The translations under genes were made by a program, and so were the position numbers. Shown piece after piece: positions 1-9,487 of a stretch of DNA of 64,000 bases. This stretch comes from an uncultured Photobacterium sp. (GTDB taxonomy: Bacteria > Pseudomonadota > Gammaproteobacteria > Enterobacterales > Vibrionaceae), in NCBI RefSeq assembly GCF_947502415.1, contig NZ_CANMZV010000006.1, forward strand, positions 62,001 through 126,000, read 5' to 3'. Numbering within the stretch: position 1 is the stretch's first letter; every line of letters begins with the position of its first letter. Below the pieces are notes generated by a model, which did not search any database, had not been told where the DNA came from, and saw only the letters and a list, made by a program, of their open reading frames with translations.

Positions 1-335
1 TCCTTGAACTGGGTCATACGGCTCAGTTCGCCCATCTGGGTATAGCAGTTAAGCAACCAGCCAAGCTGCGCATGCTCCGGTACATGTGACTGAACAAACA
101 GTGTGCTCTTCTTCGGGTCTACACCAACAGCTAGGCAGATAGCCAGTGCATCCAATGTCGCTTCATGTAGCGCTTTGGGATCTTGACGTACTGTGATGGC
201 ATGCAGGTCAACAACACAGTACTGGCAATCATAATCATCCTGCATCTGTTCCCACTGACGCAGCGCACCCAAATAGTTACCGATACTTAATTCGCCAGAA
301 GGCTGGACGCCACTCAATACAATGGGTTTAGTCAT
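1..335 (-). CDS. trpS: Tryptophanyl-tRNA synthetase, N-terminal part (runs off window)
   Basis: This is the first 111 codons of tryptophan-tRNA ligase, which charges tRNA-Trp in the cytoplasm. The protein begins [20 protein letters not shown], and [13 protein letters not shown] is the family's version of the class I HIGH-box region at about residues 13-25. The rest lies outside the window. The start has an AGGAAAA ribosome site 9-10 bases upstream. It sits downstream of gph and rpe on the same strand, the usual dam-rpe-gph-trpS order of gammaproteobacteria. A 7-bp hairpin at 366-383 separates it from gph but has no U-run, so read-through from gph is likely. Confidence 0.95.
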   Translation of the reverse strand, partial: MTKPIVLSGVQPSGELSIGNYLGALRQWEQMQDDYDCQYCVVDLHAITVRQDPKALHEATLDALAICLAVGVDPKKSTLFVQSHVPEHAQLGWLLNCYTQMGELSRMTQFK

Positions 336-427
336 GATGAGATTTTCCTATGTCACTCAAATAAGCAGCGGCTTTCGCCGCTGACAAAAATCAAAACTCG
401 CTGTCAGCCTATTCGCGGCCGATCGTA

Positions 428-1117
428 CTAGCTGCCTAGTTTAACCACTTCTGCCAACTGGCTAAAGTGATCCAGTACAATATCTGGGTCACTGGCACTG
501 ATTGGCTGGCCATAGTTGTAGCCATAAGTTAGTCCGACAACATAACATGTTGCCGCTTTACCCGCCAAGATATCATTACGCGAATCACCGACCATCAGCA
601 TCTCGGACGCCGCCAGCTGATGCTTTTCCATCAACCAGTGCAGGGCAAACGGATCCGGTTTTTTCTGCGGGAAAGTATCACCACCGATCACGTCAACGAA
701 ATAGTCAGCAATGTCATGCTGCTCCAACAAGTGCGGCACGAACTGTGATGGCTTGTTGGTCACAATCGCCATCGGTACACCAGCCTGATGATAAGCCGCG
801 AGCGTCTCTTTTACGCCAGGGTATAGCTTACTTTGCTGATGACCACCTTCTTCGTAAAAACGGTCAAACAGCTGACGAGCTTCTCGGTGCAGCGCCGGGT
901 CTAAACCCGGGTCAATCTCCTGGCTGCGGCTCAGTGCCCGGCCAATCAGGATATCAGCACCATTGCCGATCCAGGTTGTTACCTGCTCAACCGTCACCGC
1001 CGGCCTGCCCAATGCCTGCATCGCCTTGTCTGTTGCATCTGCCAGATCAGGAACGCTGTCGAGCAGCGTTCCATCAAGATCAAAGGCAATAAAACGGATA
1101 CCTTCAAACTGCGCCAT
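428..1117 (-). CDS. gph: Phosphoglycolate phosphatase
   Basis: This 229-residue HAD-superfamily phosphatase is expected to hydrolyse 2-phosphoglycolate, a product of DNA 3'-end repair, to glycolate. HAD motif I is FDLDGTLLDS at about residues 12-21, where the first Asp is the nucleophile. Motif II is IVTNKP at about 118-123, and motif IV GDSRNDILAGKAA lies near 177. The length fits the Gph family. Its ATG overlaps the rpe stop by one base (TAATG), so translation is probably coupled to rpe. Related HAD phosphatases are hard to separate on motifs alone; the rpe-gph-trpS context supports Gph. Confidence 0.93.
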   Translation of the reverse strand: MAQFEGIRFIAFDLDGTLLDSVPDLADATDKAMQALGRPAVTVEQVTTWIGNGADILIGRALSRSQEIDPGLDPALHREARQLFDRFYEEGGHQQSKLYPGVKETLAAYHQAGVPMAIVTNKPSQFVPHLLEQHDIADYFVDVIGGDTFPQKKPDPFALHWLMEKHQLAASEMLMVGDSRNDILAGKAATCYVVGLTYGYNYGQPISASDPDIVLDHFSQLAEVVKLGS

Positions 1118-1791
1118 TAACGCTCAACCTTTGCCAACTCAGCACGCATTTCATCGATAACGGCTTTGTAGTCTGGCTGACTAAAGATCGCAGAACCGGC
1201 AACAAACATATCTGCCCCCGCTTCAGCGATTTCACGAATGTTGTCGACCTTCACGCCGCCATCAATTTCAAGACGAATTTGACGGCCGCTGGCTTCGATA
1301 CGCTTACGTACTTCACGTAGTTTATCCAGAGTTGCCGGGATGAATGACTGGCCACCAAAGCCCGGGTTAACGGACATCAGCAGGATCAGATCCACTTTAT
1401 CCATGATGTAGTCAAGGTAATGCAGCGGGGTTGCCGGGTTAAATACGACACCAGCCTGACAACCATGTTCCTTAATAAGCTGCAGGGAACGGTCAAGGTG
1501 CTCGGTCGCTTCGGCATGAATCGTGATCATGGTAGCGCCAGCCTTGGCGAAATCAGGGATAATGCGGTCAACGGGTTTGACCATCAAATGCACATCAATC
1601 GGCGCGGTAATACCGTAATCACGCAGTGCCTTACAAACCGGGGCACCAAATGTCAGGTTCGGCACATAGTGATTGTCCATCACATCAAAGTGCACGACAT
1701 CGGCACCCGCAGCCAATACTTTCTCGACATCCTCGCCAAGACGAGCAAAATCTGCAGACAGGATAGATGGAGCGATCAAAAAGTCCTTCAT
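1117..1791 (-). CDS. rpe: Ribulose-phosphate 3-epimerase
   Basis: This 224-residue TIM-barrel enzyme interconverts ribulose 5-phosphate and xylulose 5-phosphate in the pentose phosphate pathway. It starts [20 protein letters not shown], with the family's [10 protein letters not shown] strand. [18 protein letters not shown] carries the metal-binding His and catalytic Asp. [12 protein letters not shown] is the phosphate-binding loop region, and EIDGGV holds the second catalytic Asp. The length is normal. Its stop overlaps the start of gph. The 185-base gap upstream, shared with the divergent DUF2970-like gene, is likely to carry its promoter. Confidence 0.96.
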   Translation of the reverse strand: MKDFLIAPSILSADFARLGEDVEKVLAAGADVVHFDVMDNHYVPNLTFGAPVCKALRDYGITAPIDVHLMVKPVDRIIPDFAKAGATMITIHAEATEHLDRSLQLIKEHGCQAGVVFNPATPLHYLDYIMDKVDLILLMSVNPGFGGQSFIPATLDKLREVRKRIEASGRQIRLEIDGGVKVDNIREIAEAGADMFVAGSAIFSQPDYKAVIDEMRAELAKVER

Positions 1792-1976
1792 GTTCAGCCT
1801 CTATACGGTACATACGAAAACGTTATCGAAATCGGCGCAATTCTACCCGATCCGGCTAATAATGTCTTATCCCAAACAGAATAATTACCTGAGCTGTCAG
1901 TAAGAAGGCTTTTAAACACGCTCTTCGTGAATGCGATAAATCAGAGCTATGCTTGAAGAAAATCGGGAGGTGAGAT

Positions 1977-2204
1977 ATGGCCAAGCCGCGGGAAGGACAA
2001 CCACAAAACAGAAACAAGGGAAAGAAAAGCTCTCTCGCTCTCAGCGTTGCTGCTGCCCTGTTCGGTGTGCAGTCCGATCATAATCGTCGAGAGGATTTTA
2101 ACCAGCAAAGTCCGTGGCCATTTATACTTGCTGGGATTATCGGGATAGGTGCGTTTGTCGGGTTGCTGCTCACCATCGTCATAACAGTCACAACAACCCG
2201 CTAG
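1977..2204 (+). CDS. Small DUF2970-like membrane protein
   Basis: This 75-residue protein has a strong ribosome site (GGGAGGTGAG) just upstream of its ATG. The N-terminal 20 residues are basic (KPREGQPQNRNKGKK). They are followed by SLALSVAAALFGVQSDHNRREDF, a pattern I associate with DUF2970, and by one C-terminal membrane helix (about residues 47-71) after the WPFILAG segment. The function is unknown. It is transcribed divergently from rpe and ends 2 bases before the convergent dam stop codon, so the two 3' ends abut with no visible terminator between them. The coding call is firm; the family name comes from memory of the pattern. Confidence 0.8.
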   Translation: MAKPREGQPQNRNKGKKSSLALSVAAALFGVQSDHNRREDFNQQSPWPFILAGIIGIGAFVGLLLTIVITVTTTR

Positions 2205-2206
2205 CA

Positions 2207-3031
2207 TCAAGATAATGCCGGTTTAAACAGTGCCAGTAGCTCATCCACTTTGTTGCGGCCACTACCGTTTCGGCTAATCGTACGCTTAACCTTCACTACC
2301 GAAAGTTCCGCGCCATGGTACAGACGTCGGGTCAGCGTCGTATCATGGTTTGAAATCAACACCGGGATATCACGCTCTATTGCAGCTTTTTCTGCTACAT
2401 CAGCCAGCGCCGCCTGATCATCCAGGCTAAAACCATTACCAGCATACGACGTAAAGTTTGCCGTCGTCGACAGCGGAGCATACGGTGGATCACAATAAAT
2501 CACACACCCTTTTCGGGCGCGAGAGAATGTCTGCTGATACCCTTCACAAACAAAAGTCGCTCGCTTGGCTTTTTCTGCAAAAGCGAACATTTCCTCTTCA
2601 GGGAAGTACGGCTTTTTATAAGAGCCAAACGGCACATTAAAGCCACCTTTCTTGTTATAACGACACAGACCGTTAAAACCATGGCGGTTCATGTAAAGGA
2701 AATACAGCGAACGCTGATAAGGGTCACGAGTACTATTAAAGGCCTCGCGAATTTCCAGGTATGCCCCTTTTTGATTAAACTCAGGGGTGAACAATGCCTT
2801 GGCATCATTAACAAACTGCTCAGGCTGTTCCTTAAGAATATTGTATAGATTGATCAGATCCGGGTTGATATCAGCCAGCAGATACTGCTCAAAATCGGTA
2901 TTAAGAAAAACCGACCCAGCCCCAACAAAAGGCTCAACTAATTTACGCGCGGGTGGCAGACGACGCTCGATTTCCTCGACCAGAGAGTACTTGCCTCCAG
3001 CCCACTTCAGGAATGCACGTTGCTTTTTCAT
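2207..3031 (-). CDS. dam: DNA adenine methylase (GATC)
   Basis: This 274-residue N6-adenine methyltransferase is expected to methylate GATC, supporting mismatch repair strand choice and replication timing (Dam is essential in V. cholerae). The alpha-class order is visible: KWAGGK near residues 9-14, the AdoMet-binding FVGAGS at 35-40, a target-recognition region, then the catalytic DPPY at 181-184. It begins MKKQRAFLKWAGGKY, like other Dam proteins. It lies downstream of damX on the same strand, with a 108-base gap. Its 3' end meets the convergent DUF2970-like gene. Confidence 0.96.
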   Translation of the reverse strand: MKKQRAFLKWAGGKYSLVEEIERRLPPARKLVEPFVGAGSVFLNTDFEQYLLADINPDLINLYNILKEQPEQFVNDAKALFTPEFNQKGAYLEIREAFNSTRDPYQRSLYFLYMNRHGFNGLCRYNKKGGFNVPFGSYKKPYFPEEEMFAFAEKAKRATFVCEGYQQTFSRARKGCVIYCDPPYAPLSTTANFTSYAGNGFSLDDQAALADVAEKAAIERDIPVLISNHDTTLTRRLYHGAELSVVKVKRTISRNGSGRNKVDELLALFKPALS

Positions 3032-3139
3032 TCAGCTAACCACCACCAATACCGATATTGTTACGAAAGGTGGCGGATTGTACCTCATTTCACACCCAGT
3101 CTGATACCAATTCACGTAAATATCTGCTAAGTGCCGAGA

Positions 3140-4675
3140 TTATTTTACCCGATCAATTTCACGGTGAATTTGTGCATAAGATTTCACCCACGGCTGAACC
3201 GACTGAAGCTTTTGCGGCAAACGCGTTTCAGCTTTTCTCGCCGAGATCATATCCGGGTAATCACCGGTAATAATAATGAACCACGGCTCGTCATTGCGGC
3301 GAGTTTCGTAAATTGTAGCTATCTGGGCAATCTCATACTCAGTAATAAACTGATTGGCAGCTGACATCGACTTCAATGCTGCCAGTTGCAGCGCATAATG
3401 ACGACGATCAATTGTTTTCAACTCAACTCCCGGTACGCGAGAACGTACTGTCGGTTGCGGTATTGTAGCAACTGGCGCAATAACCTCAGGCTCTTCACGC
3501 GGAGTCGATTGCACCGGAGCGGGTGAAGATTCTGGCTCTGCCGCCTCTTCCAGCACTTCAGTCAAGGCTGCATCGACATCAGGGCGCATCGCAATGGCTT
3601 GTTCACCGGTCCCACCCTGTTCCTGCTCTGTCAGCATGGCATCAACCACATCCGATGGCACGACAACCCGCTGGCTATCATCACTTCGGCCAACCGTCAG
3701 GCCTTCTTTCGACACCGGTGGTAGTAATAACTGTGTATCATCACTTACAGGCTTATCTTGCGATACGCTTTCCGGCAGTTCCGTCGGTTCCTGTAATGCT
3801 TGCTCATCAAAACGCCCGGTCGATAAAACCGGCTCAGGCAAGATCTCGAGACCTTGCTCACTTTCACTCTGATCTGTCGCTAGCTCTGCTGGCTCATCAC
3901 CAGAAAAAAACAGGTATGAGGCCCCTGCGGCAACGAGGGTAAGCAAAACCACCAGCAATGCCATAGGAGATATTTTGCGTGAAGATGAACCAGCCATATT
4001 CGTCGGCTCCATTTGCTGTAGCTGCATCAACGCCCCCGGTGTCGGTAGCGATGCTACGGCTTTATCTTTAAGGGATCGTCTTTCTTGTGCATCCAGCCGG
4101 TCGCTGGCAAAAATCACTTCGACAAAAGTTTGCACTTCTTGTGCGGTAAGATCAGTAATATCAAGTTCTAGCGGAGCCAGACCCTGACCGTGAGATACCC
4201 GGCTCAAACACTTATCAAGCCGACCACTTTGGCTAAACAATAGCACATTGATCTGCCAACCCGGCTGGGTCTGGGCTTTTTGTACCAGAGCCCACAACTC
4301 GGCAATCAGCGCAGCGCTTAACAGGTGGGCATCATCAACCACAAGCAATAGATTTATCCTATCGCCAACAAAAAATCGCTCCACACTCTGCTGGAGCGGA
4401 TCCTGCTCATTAAATACTGCCTTGGCAGCCAACTGCTTAAGAATAATGGAACGGTGTTGGCTGTCTGTCTGACTCGGGTGGCACAATAATAATGCCTGAT
4501 TACTATTACCTGCCCATTGTTCCAGGTAACGTTGTGCCAACCAGGTTTTTCCAGCACCTTCACGGCCGGAGATCTGAACCAGGTTGGAACTAAAGCGGGT
4601 CAAAAATTGAATTCGGGAAAGAAGTTGGATCTGGCTGTCCAGATCCAACATGGCGACCTGCATGTCACGCGTCAT
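3140..4675 (-). CDS. damX: Cell division protein DamX (ATPase-like N-terminus plus SPOR domain)
   Basis: DamX is a septal inner-membrane protein of 511 residues. The N-terminal cytoplasmic region resembles AAA ATPases: Walker A GREGAGKT at 37-44 and a Walker B-like LLLVVDDAH at about 109-117. One membrane helix spans about 237-257. A long acidic, Pro/Glu-rich periplasmic linker follows, and the last roughly 75 residues form a SPOR domain (HYALQLAALKS...WVKSYAQI), which binds denuded septal glycan strands. It lies between aroB and dam, as in E. coli. Vibrio DamX commonly has this nucleotide-binding part; whether it hydrolyses ATP cannot be seen. Confidence 0.9.
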   Translation of the reverse strand: MTRDMQVAMLDLDSQIQLLSRIQFLTRFSSNLVQISGREGAGKTWLAQRYLEQWAGNSNQALLLCHPSQTDSQHRSIILKQLAAKAVFNEQDPLQQSVERFFVGDRINLLLVVDDAHLLSAALIAELWALVQKAQTQPGWQINVLLFSQSGRLDKCLSRVSHGQGLAPLELDITDLTAQEVQTFVEVIFASDRLDAQERRSLKDKAVASLPTPGALMQLQQMEPTNMAGSSSRKISPMALLVVLLTLVAAGASYLFFSGDEPAELATDQSESEQGLEILPEPVLSTGRFDEQALQEPTELPESVSQDKPVSDDTQLLLPPVSKEGLTVGRSDDSQRVVVPSDVVDAMLTEQEQGGTGEQAIAMRPDVDAALTEVLEEAAEPESSPAPVQSTPREEPEVIAPVATIPQPTVRSRVPGVELKTIDRRHYALQLAALKSMSAANQFITEYEIAQIATIYETRRNDEPWFIIITGDYPDMISARKAETRLPQKLQSVQPWVKSYAQIHREIDRVK

Positions 4676-4689
4676 AGTTATTCACAGCT

Positions 4690-5769
4690 TCAAGCATGAA
4701 TCACACGGCGCAGGATATCATGTGGTACGTCGGCAACGACCTCGGCACTGCCGATAGCAGTTGGCAATACCAGCCTGAGCTGGCCAGACAATACTTTCTT
4801 ATCCCGCATCATGTGCTTCATAAAACAATCAAAATCCATCGATGCCGGAGCCTCGACCGGCAAATTAGCCCGTTCCAGCAAGCGGGTAATACGCTGGACA
4901 TCCTCTTCTGACAGCAAGCCGTTAAGACATGCCGTCTGTGCTGCCTGGACAGTTCCTGCTGCTACAGCTTCGCCATGCAGCCAGTTACCGTAGCCCATCT
5001 CTGCTTCAATAGCGTGACCAAATGTATGCCCCAGGTTCAACAATACTCGAACTCCGGATTCCTTCTCGTCTGCCGCCACAACATTAGCCTTGATCTGGCA
5101 GCAACGACCAATGGCATAAGAGAGAGCGTCATTATCTAACGCCTGCAATTTTTCGATATTCTGCTCCAGCCAGGTAAAGAAATCCGCATCGGCAATAATG
5201 CCGTACTTGATCACTTCAGCCATACCGGCAGCAAACTCGCGAGCAGGCAATGTTTTCAAACAGTGATTATCAATCATCACCGCCTTGGGTTGATAGAAGG
5301 CTCCTATCATATTTTTACCCAACGGGTGGTTCACTGCCGTTTTGCCGCCAACAGATGAATCCACCTGGGACAGCAAGGTTGTAGGTACCTGGATAAAATC
5401 GACACCACGCTGGTAGCTTGCAGCAGCAAACCCCACCACATCGCCAATGACCCCGCCGCCAAGCGCCACGATCACAACATCACGACCGTAATTGCCCTCA
5501 AGCAAAAACGTCATGATCTGATTAAATGTTTCCAGGGTTTTATACTGTTCGCCATCTGGCAGCGACAGTAGCGAGACATCACATTGGAGAGAACGGATGG
5601 TCGCCATTACCTGCGCAGCATACAATGGCGCCACCGTATCATTACTGACCACAACAACACGTCGTCCAGCACGGATGACAGAGGAAAACAACGCCGGGTC
5701 ATTAAATAACTCGGCGCCGATTGAGATTGGGTAGCTTCTGTCACCTAAATTGACGTTGATCCGTTCCAT
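4690..5769 (-). CDS. aroB: 3-dehydroquinate synthase
   Basis: This 359-residue enzyme carries out the second shikimate-pathway step, converting DAHP to 3-dehydroquinate with NAD and a divalent metal. I chose the start at [15 protein letters not shown] because it matches the E. coli AroB N-terminus; an in-frame ATG 11 codons upstream is less likely. [13 protein letters not shown] is the glycine-rich NAD-binding segment, [17 protein letters not shown] holds active-site residues, and [13 protein letters not shown] provides metal-ligand His residues. It sits 19 bases after aroK, the normal aroK-aroB-damX-dam order. Confidence 0.96.
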   Translation of the reverse strand: MERINVNLGDRSYPISIGAELFNDPALFSSVIRAGRRVVVVSNDTVAPLYAAQVMATIRSLQCDVSLLSLPDGEQYKTLETFNQIMTFLLEGNYGRDVVIVALGGGVIGDVVGFAAASYQRGVDFIQVPTTLLSQVDSSVGGKTAVNHPLGKNMIGAFYQPKAVMIDNHCLKTLPAREFAAGMAEVIKYGIIADADFFTWLEQNIEKLQALDNDALSYAIGRCCQIKANVVAADEKESGVRVLLNLGHTFGHAIEAEMGYGNWLHGEAVAAGTVQAAQTACLNGLLSEEDVQRITRLLERANLPVEAPASMDFDCFMKHMMRDKKVLSGQLRLVLPTAIGSAEVVADVPHDILRRVIHA

Positions 5770-5788
5770 GGTCAGCTTCTCTTTGTGA

Positions 5789-6307
5789 TTAACGTTCTTC
5801 AAGCATCTTGATGATTTGGTTAGCCACTACTTTAGCACTCTGGTCATCAGTACGTACAACGTAGTCTGCCACTTCTTCATACAGAGGATTGCGTTCCTGT
5901 GCTAGAGCTTCCAGAACTTCACGTGGTTCATCTGTCTGCAGCAGAGGGCGCTTTTTGTCACGCTGAGTACGTGCAAGCTGCTTTTCAATAGTGGTTTCAA
6001 GGTACACCACAATACCACGAGCAGAAAGGCGGTTACGGTTCTCCTTACTTTTAACGGAGCCACCACCTGTCGCAAGAACAATACCTTGCTCTTGAGTCAG
6101 ATCATTGATCACGTTCTCTTCGCGAACACGGAAACCATCTTCACCTTCGACATCAAATACCCAGCTAATATCAGCACCAGTACGGTCTTCGATGACTGAA
6201 TCAGAGTCAAAGAATTCCATATGTAGCTGCTGTGCAAGATGTCGACCAATTGTGCTTTTGCCGGCACCCATCGGGCCGACTAGGAAAATATTTCGTTTTT
6301 CAGCCAT
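5789..6307 (-). CDS. aroK: Shikimate kinase I
   Basis: This 172-residue P-loop kinase phosphorylates shikimate at the 3-hydroxyl. Walker A is GPMGAGKST at residues 11-19. The FFDSD shikimate-binding segment follows at about 31-35, then the ATGGGSV loop and the RPLLQTDEP lid region with its arginine. The start is the ATG of [11 protein letters not shown]; a TTG three codons upstream is also open but unlikely. It is transcribed from the roughly 310-base gap after pilQ into aroB. The pilMNOPQ-aroK-aroB layout is typical of gammaproteobacteria. Confidence 0.96.
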   Translation of the reverse strand: MAEKRNIFLVGPMGAGKSTIGRHLAQQLHMEFFDSDSVIEDRTGADISWVFDVEGEDGFRVREENVINDLTQEQGIVLATGGGSVKSKENRNRLSARGIVVYLETTIEKQLARTQRDKKRPLLQTDEPREVLEALAQERNPLYEEVADYVVRTDDQSAKVVANQIIKMLEER

Positions 6308-6618
6308 TTTTAGCAATTTTACGCGCGGTTAATAAAACGACACCGCCCGCAGGCTATCAATAAATAAGCCCGAGGCGCCAACTTCCTCACTTTTAATTCG
6401 TGATAAGACCGAAAATTATCTCAGGACTCGATGTCATTTGGCAATAGCTAGTATGACTCATTGCCAATTTAATTCCCCGTCAAGATAAGATAAAGAGCCA
6501 CAGCGCTGCCTTAACGTGTCATTCAAGATGCTCTCTATTCCTCTGAGTTATAATAAATTAACCGCATCAAACAGGGGTAATACAATGCGGTATACTATTT
6601 ACGGTTCAAAATAAGAAA
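6308..6618. other. Intergenic region between pilQ and aroK
   Basis: This 311-base AT-rich gap holds no open frame that I would call a gene. It should contain the promoter and 5' leader of the aroK-aroB-damX operon, read leftward. I did not find a clear terminator for pilQ or a recognisable operator. Confidence 0.5.
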
Positions 6619-8334
6619 CTACTGCAAAACGATCTTCGGCGTGACAAAAATCAGCAACTCACGCTTTTGTAACTGTTTCAATTTATGGCGAAACAATGCT
6701 CCTAACACTGGCAAATCACCCAAAAGAGGTACTTTTTTCACTGAATTTTTAAGCTCATTTTGGAAAATCCCCCCCAAAACTACTGTCTCACCATTATTAA
6801 CCAATACCTGAGTCCCGATCCGCTGGGTCTTGATCGATACCGCTTCACCGGTGCCAGTGCTAACGGTGTCCCCTTTACTATCCTGAGTTACCACCAAATC
6901 CAGTACCAGCTTATCATCCGGGGTGATCTGCGGTGTTACCATCAAGCTCAACACCGCTTTTTTGAACCCAACGGATACCGCACCGCTCGATGATGCCTCC
7001 AGATAAGGGATCTCCGTTCCCTGCTCAATATAGGCCGTCTGTTTGTTCGTCGTTACTAAACGCGGCGTGGAGATAATCTCTGCTTTATCTTCTGCCTGTA
7101 GTGCAGACAGCTCCAAATCCAGCAACACATCCCCTAATTTAGCGACCTGGAAAGCAATACTGGATGCCCCCGGCTGAGTCGCGGCCAAGTTCACATTGAG
7201 AAAATCTGTCACATCAGCTTTCTTATCCAGCACCCCAATAGAATTCAGATTACTTTCAATTGAGCCGCCTACCGTCGTATTACCGCTGCTGCTGAGGATC
7301 CCCCAGCGCACCCCCAATTCTTCGACATCTTTGTCTTCAACCGATACAATCCGAGCCTCAATCTGCACCTGTTTTACCGGAATATCCAACACTTCGACAA
7401 TATCCCGAACATTCGCCAGACTTTCAGGTATATCATTTATAATCAGAGAGTTAGTTCTTGGATCCACATGCAGTGAACCCCGGCAAGATAACATACTTAC
7501 CCCATCCTCACTGCCCTGCAGTAAATCTGCCAGGTCCGTGGCTTTGGCATAATTCACCTGGATGATCTCCGAACGTAGCGATGCCAGCTCTTTTTCTTTC
7601 CTTTTGGCTTCCAGTGCCAATTGTTCACTCTGCGCCAACTCCTGTTTCGGGGCGATTAGCACCACAGAGCCCTGGACTCGCTTATCCAACCCCCTAACTT
7701 GCAAAATAATATCCAGTACCTGAGGCCACGGTACATCATCAAGGCGAAGCGTTACATTCCCTTGCACTGTATCTGATACCACAAGGTTGAAATCATTGTA
7801 TTCGGCAATTAATTGCAAAACATTACGGACAGGCACATCCTGGAAGTTAATTGAAATGGGCTTACCTTTATAAACCACGGGTTCATCCTGGTTTGCGTGC
7901 TTACTATCTGGAGTACCCTCAACCATGATCGTCAGCAATGAACCTTTCAAGGTATAATCATAATTAAAGGCATCAGACATATTGAGGATCAGGCGGGTTC
8001 CCTTTTCTGTGCGGAAAGTTTCAACCGATATTACGCTGGTTGCAAAATCAGCGACATCCAATACATACAGCATCTCATCACTGAGTGTCGCGCCAACGAT
8101 GTCAACATACAGCTGCTTACCGGATCTACGCATATCCACCAGAGACTGAGCTTTAGCCAGCTCGACATTCAACATTCCCTGGCCTTTGCTATTACGCTTG
8201 AAATCGATATTAGTTATTTGGTTATCCACCACGACCGCCGCCGTTGCAACAAAGGCTACCGGAAAAGCCAACAAGCAAAAAAACAATAGCCAAATCGCCT
8301 GCATTGTAATGGTTGCCGGAAAATTCCTTTTCAT
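6619..8334 (-). CDS. pilQ: Type IV pilus outer-membrane secretin PilQ
   Basis: PilQ forms the outer-membrane pore for type IV pili and, in vibrios, for DNA uptake. The 571-residue protein has an N-terminal signal peptide (hydrophobic residues about 8-32), one AMIN-like domain, a secretin/TonB short N-terminal domain around ISINFQDVPVRNVLQLIAEY, an N0/N1-type domain, and a C-terminal secretin domain ending in VPLLGDLPVLGALFRHK and KRELLIFVTPKIV. It is shorter than Pseudomonas PilQ because only one AMIN-like domain is visible. It is the last gene of pilMNOPQ. Vibrio homologues belong to the chitin-regulated competence machinery. Confidence 0.95.
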   Translation of the reverse strand: MKRNFPATITMQAIWLLFFCLLAFPVAFVATAAVVVDNQITNIDFKRNSKGQGMLNVELAKAQSLVDMRRSGKQLYVDIVGATLSDEMLYVLDVADFATSVISVETFRTEKGTRLILNMSDAFNYDYTLKGSLLTIMVEGTPDSKHANQDEPVVYKGKPISINFQDVPVRNVLQLIAEYNDFNLVVSDTVQGNVTLRLDDVPWPQVLDIILQVRGLDKRVQGSVVLIAPKQELAQSEQLALEAKRKEKELASLRSEIIQVNYAKATDLADLLQGSEDGVSMLSCRGSLHVDPRTNSLIINDIPESLANVRDIVEVLDIPVKQVQIEARIVSVEDKDVEELGVRWGILSSSGNTTVGGSIESNLNSIGVLDKKADVTDFLNVNLAATQPGASSIAFQVAKLGDVLLDLELSALQAEDKAEIISTPRLVTTNKQTAYIEQGTEIPYLEASSSGAVSVGFKKAVLSLMVTPQITPDDKLVLDLVVTQDSKGDTVSTGTGEAVSIKTQRIGTQVLVNNGETVVLGGIFQNELKNSVKKVPLLGDLPVLGALFRHKLKQLQKRELLIFVTPKIVLQ

Positions 8335-8352
8335 CGTTATATTTATTCCTAT

Positions 8353-8889
8353 CTAAACTGCTAATTCTGTAGTAACCAATGACAAGCTCATCGGCCTTTT
8401 CAACCAACAGCCAGCACCATCAGGCAACGTTTCTTCAATCTCGATACTTTTCGGACTGACCCGCAACACCTTGCCGTGATTAAGACCGAGGTAATATCCT
8501 TCACATATCTTGACCAGTTTTCCCTCAGGGGTATAAATCACGGCCCATAGCTGTTTCCCGTCACCCAGTACTCCTTTCATACTCAGCTGCGTCAACGGAT
8601 AGCGTTCAAGCGGCATTCGTTCCCGGTGTGTATCTGGCTGCCAACATGTCTTATCAGCCTCCGCTCCATTTCCCGTAGGTTCCGGTCGTGGCCTAAGGAA
8701 AGGGATCCTTTCATTAGTCATCACAAACTCATCGGCAACAAATGCATATTCTTCCCGCAAAGGCTCAACCTGAGCTTTTGCATCATCATGAGCTTGCAAA
8801 ATAAAGTCCTGGATCGGCTCCTCATTTGCCCTGCACCCACACAACAGCATGCTTACTAACATCATGATCATGACTCCATATCGTTTCAT
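8353..8889 (-). CDS. pilP: Type IV pilus lipoprotein PilP
   Basis: This 178-residue protein begins MKRYGVMIMMLVSMLLCGC. LLCGC is a lipobox, so the mature protein would start at Cys19 as an inner-membrane lipoprotein. The C-terminal beta-rich part (MKGVLGDGKQLWAVIYTPEG and GYYLGLNHGKVLRVSPKSI) matches the PilP domain that contacts the N0 domain of PilQ. It links the PilMNO inner-membrane platform to the secretin. It begins 1 base after the pilO stop and ends 18 bases before pilQ, in one operon. Confidence 0.93.
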   Translation of the reverse strand: MKRYGVMIMMLVSMLLCGCRANEEPIQDFILQAHDDAKAQVEPLREEYAFVADEFVMTNERIPFLRPRPEPTGNGAEADKTCWQPDTHRERMPLERYPLTQLSMKGVLGDGKQLWAVIYTPEGKLVKICEGYYLGLNHGKVLRVSPKSIEIEETLPDGAGCWLKRPMSLSLVTTELAV

Positions 8890-8890
8890 G

Positions 8891-9487
8891 CTACTGTCCC
8901 TTGGCTTTCGGCGCTTTAAAACGGTAAGTATTGGCCTGCACTTTCAGCGAAAGCGCCTCTCTCTCTCCTTGCTGCCCTATTAACTTGAGCTCAAAGTCAT
9001 TAAGCGTCACGATACGTGACAACTTCGCCACCGAGGCTGCAAACTTCCCTATATCTTGATAGCTGCCAGTCAACTCAATATTAATCGGTAACTCATAATA
9101 GAGGGGATGCTCGACCCGAGGAGCCCATTCTATTCGCTGAAAATCAAGCCCGTTACGTACACCAATATCATTCACCCCAGACAACAAACTAGCCAACTCC
9201 GACTCCTCAGGTAATTGTTTGATTACCTGCTGGTAACGCTCCTTAAGCGCCTCAACTTGCAGTCTCACTTCCGGCAGAGCTGCAACCTGGCTTGCCCGTC
9301 GAACCACTTGACTACAAAGCTCATATTCAGTCTGCTTCAACTGCTCTAATTCTCCCTGTTGTGGAATCAGCCAATACCAATAACCAGCCCCACCAAGGAG
9401 AATAGCCAACAGCATCGCCACCACACATTGCGGTAGCAACGGCCATTCCGTGATTTCATCTAATTCCAAATCCTGCCAGTCACTCAC
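8891..9487 (-). CDS. pilO: Type IV pilus alignment protein PilO
   Basis: This 198-residue bitopic inner-membrane protein pairs with PilN. It has a short cytoplasmic N-terminus, one membrane helix at about residues 20-40, a coiled-coil segment around 45-95, and a small ferredoxin-like C-terminal fold (YYELPINIELTGSYQDIGKFAASVAKLSRIVTL). The start is a GTG that overlaps the pilN stop (GTGA), which indicates translational coupling. The overall length and topology fit the PilO family. Confidence 0.92.
   Translation of the reverse strand: MSDWQDLELDEITEWPLLPQCVVAMLLAILLGGAGYWYWLIPQQGELEQLKQTEYELCSQVVRRASQVAALPEVRLQVEALKERYQQVIKQLPEESELASLLSGVNDIGVRNGLDFQRIEWAPRVEHPLYYELPINIELTGSYQDIGKFAASVAKLSRIVTLNDFELKLIGQQGEREALSLKVQANTYRFKAPKAKGQ

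Noticed and set aside
366..383. Hairpin CAGCGGC-TTTC-GCCGCTG between gph and trpS
   Set aside because: No T-run on either strand, so I did not call it a terminator.
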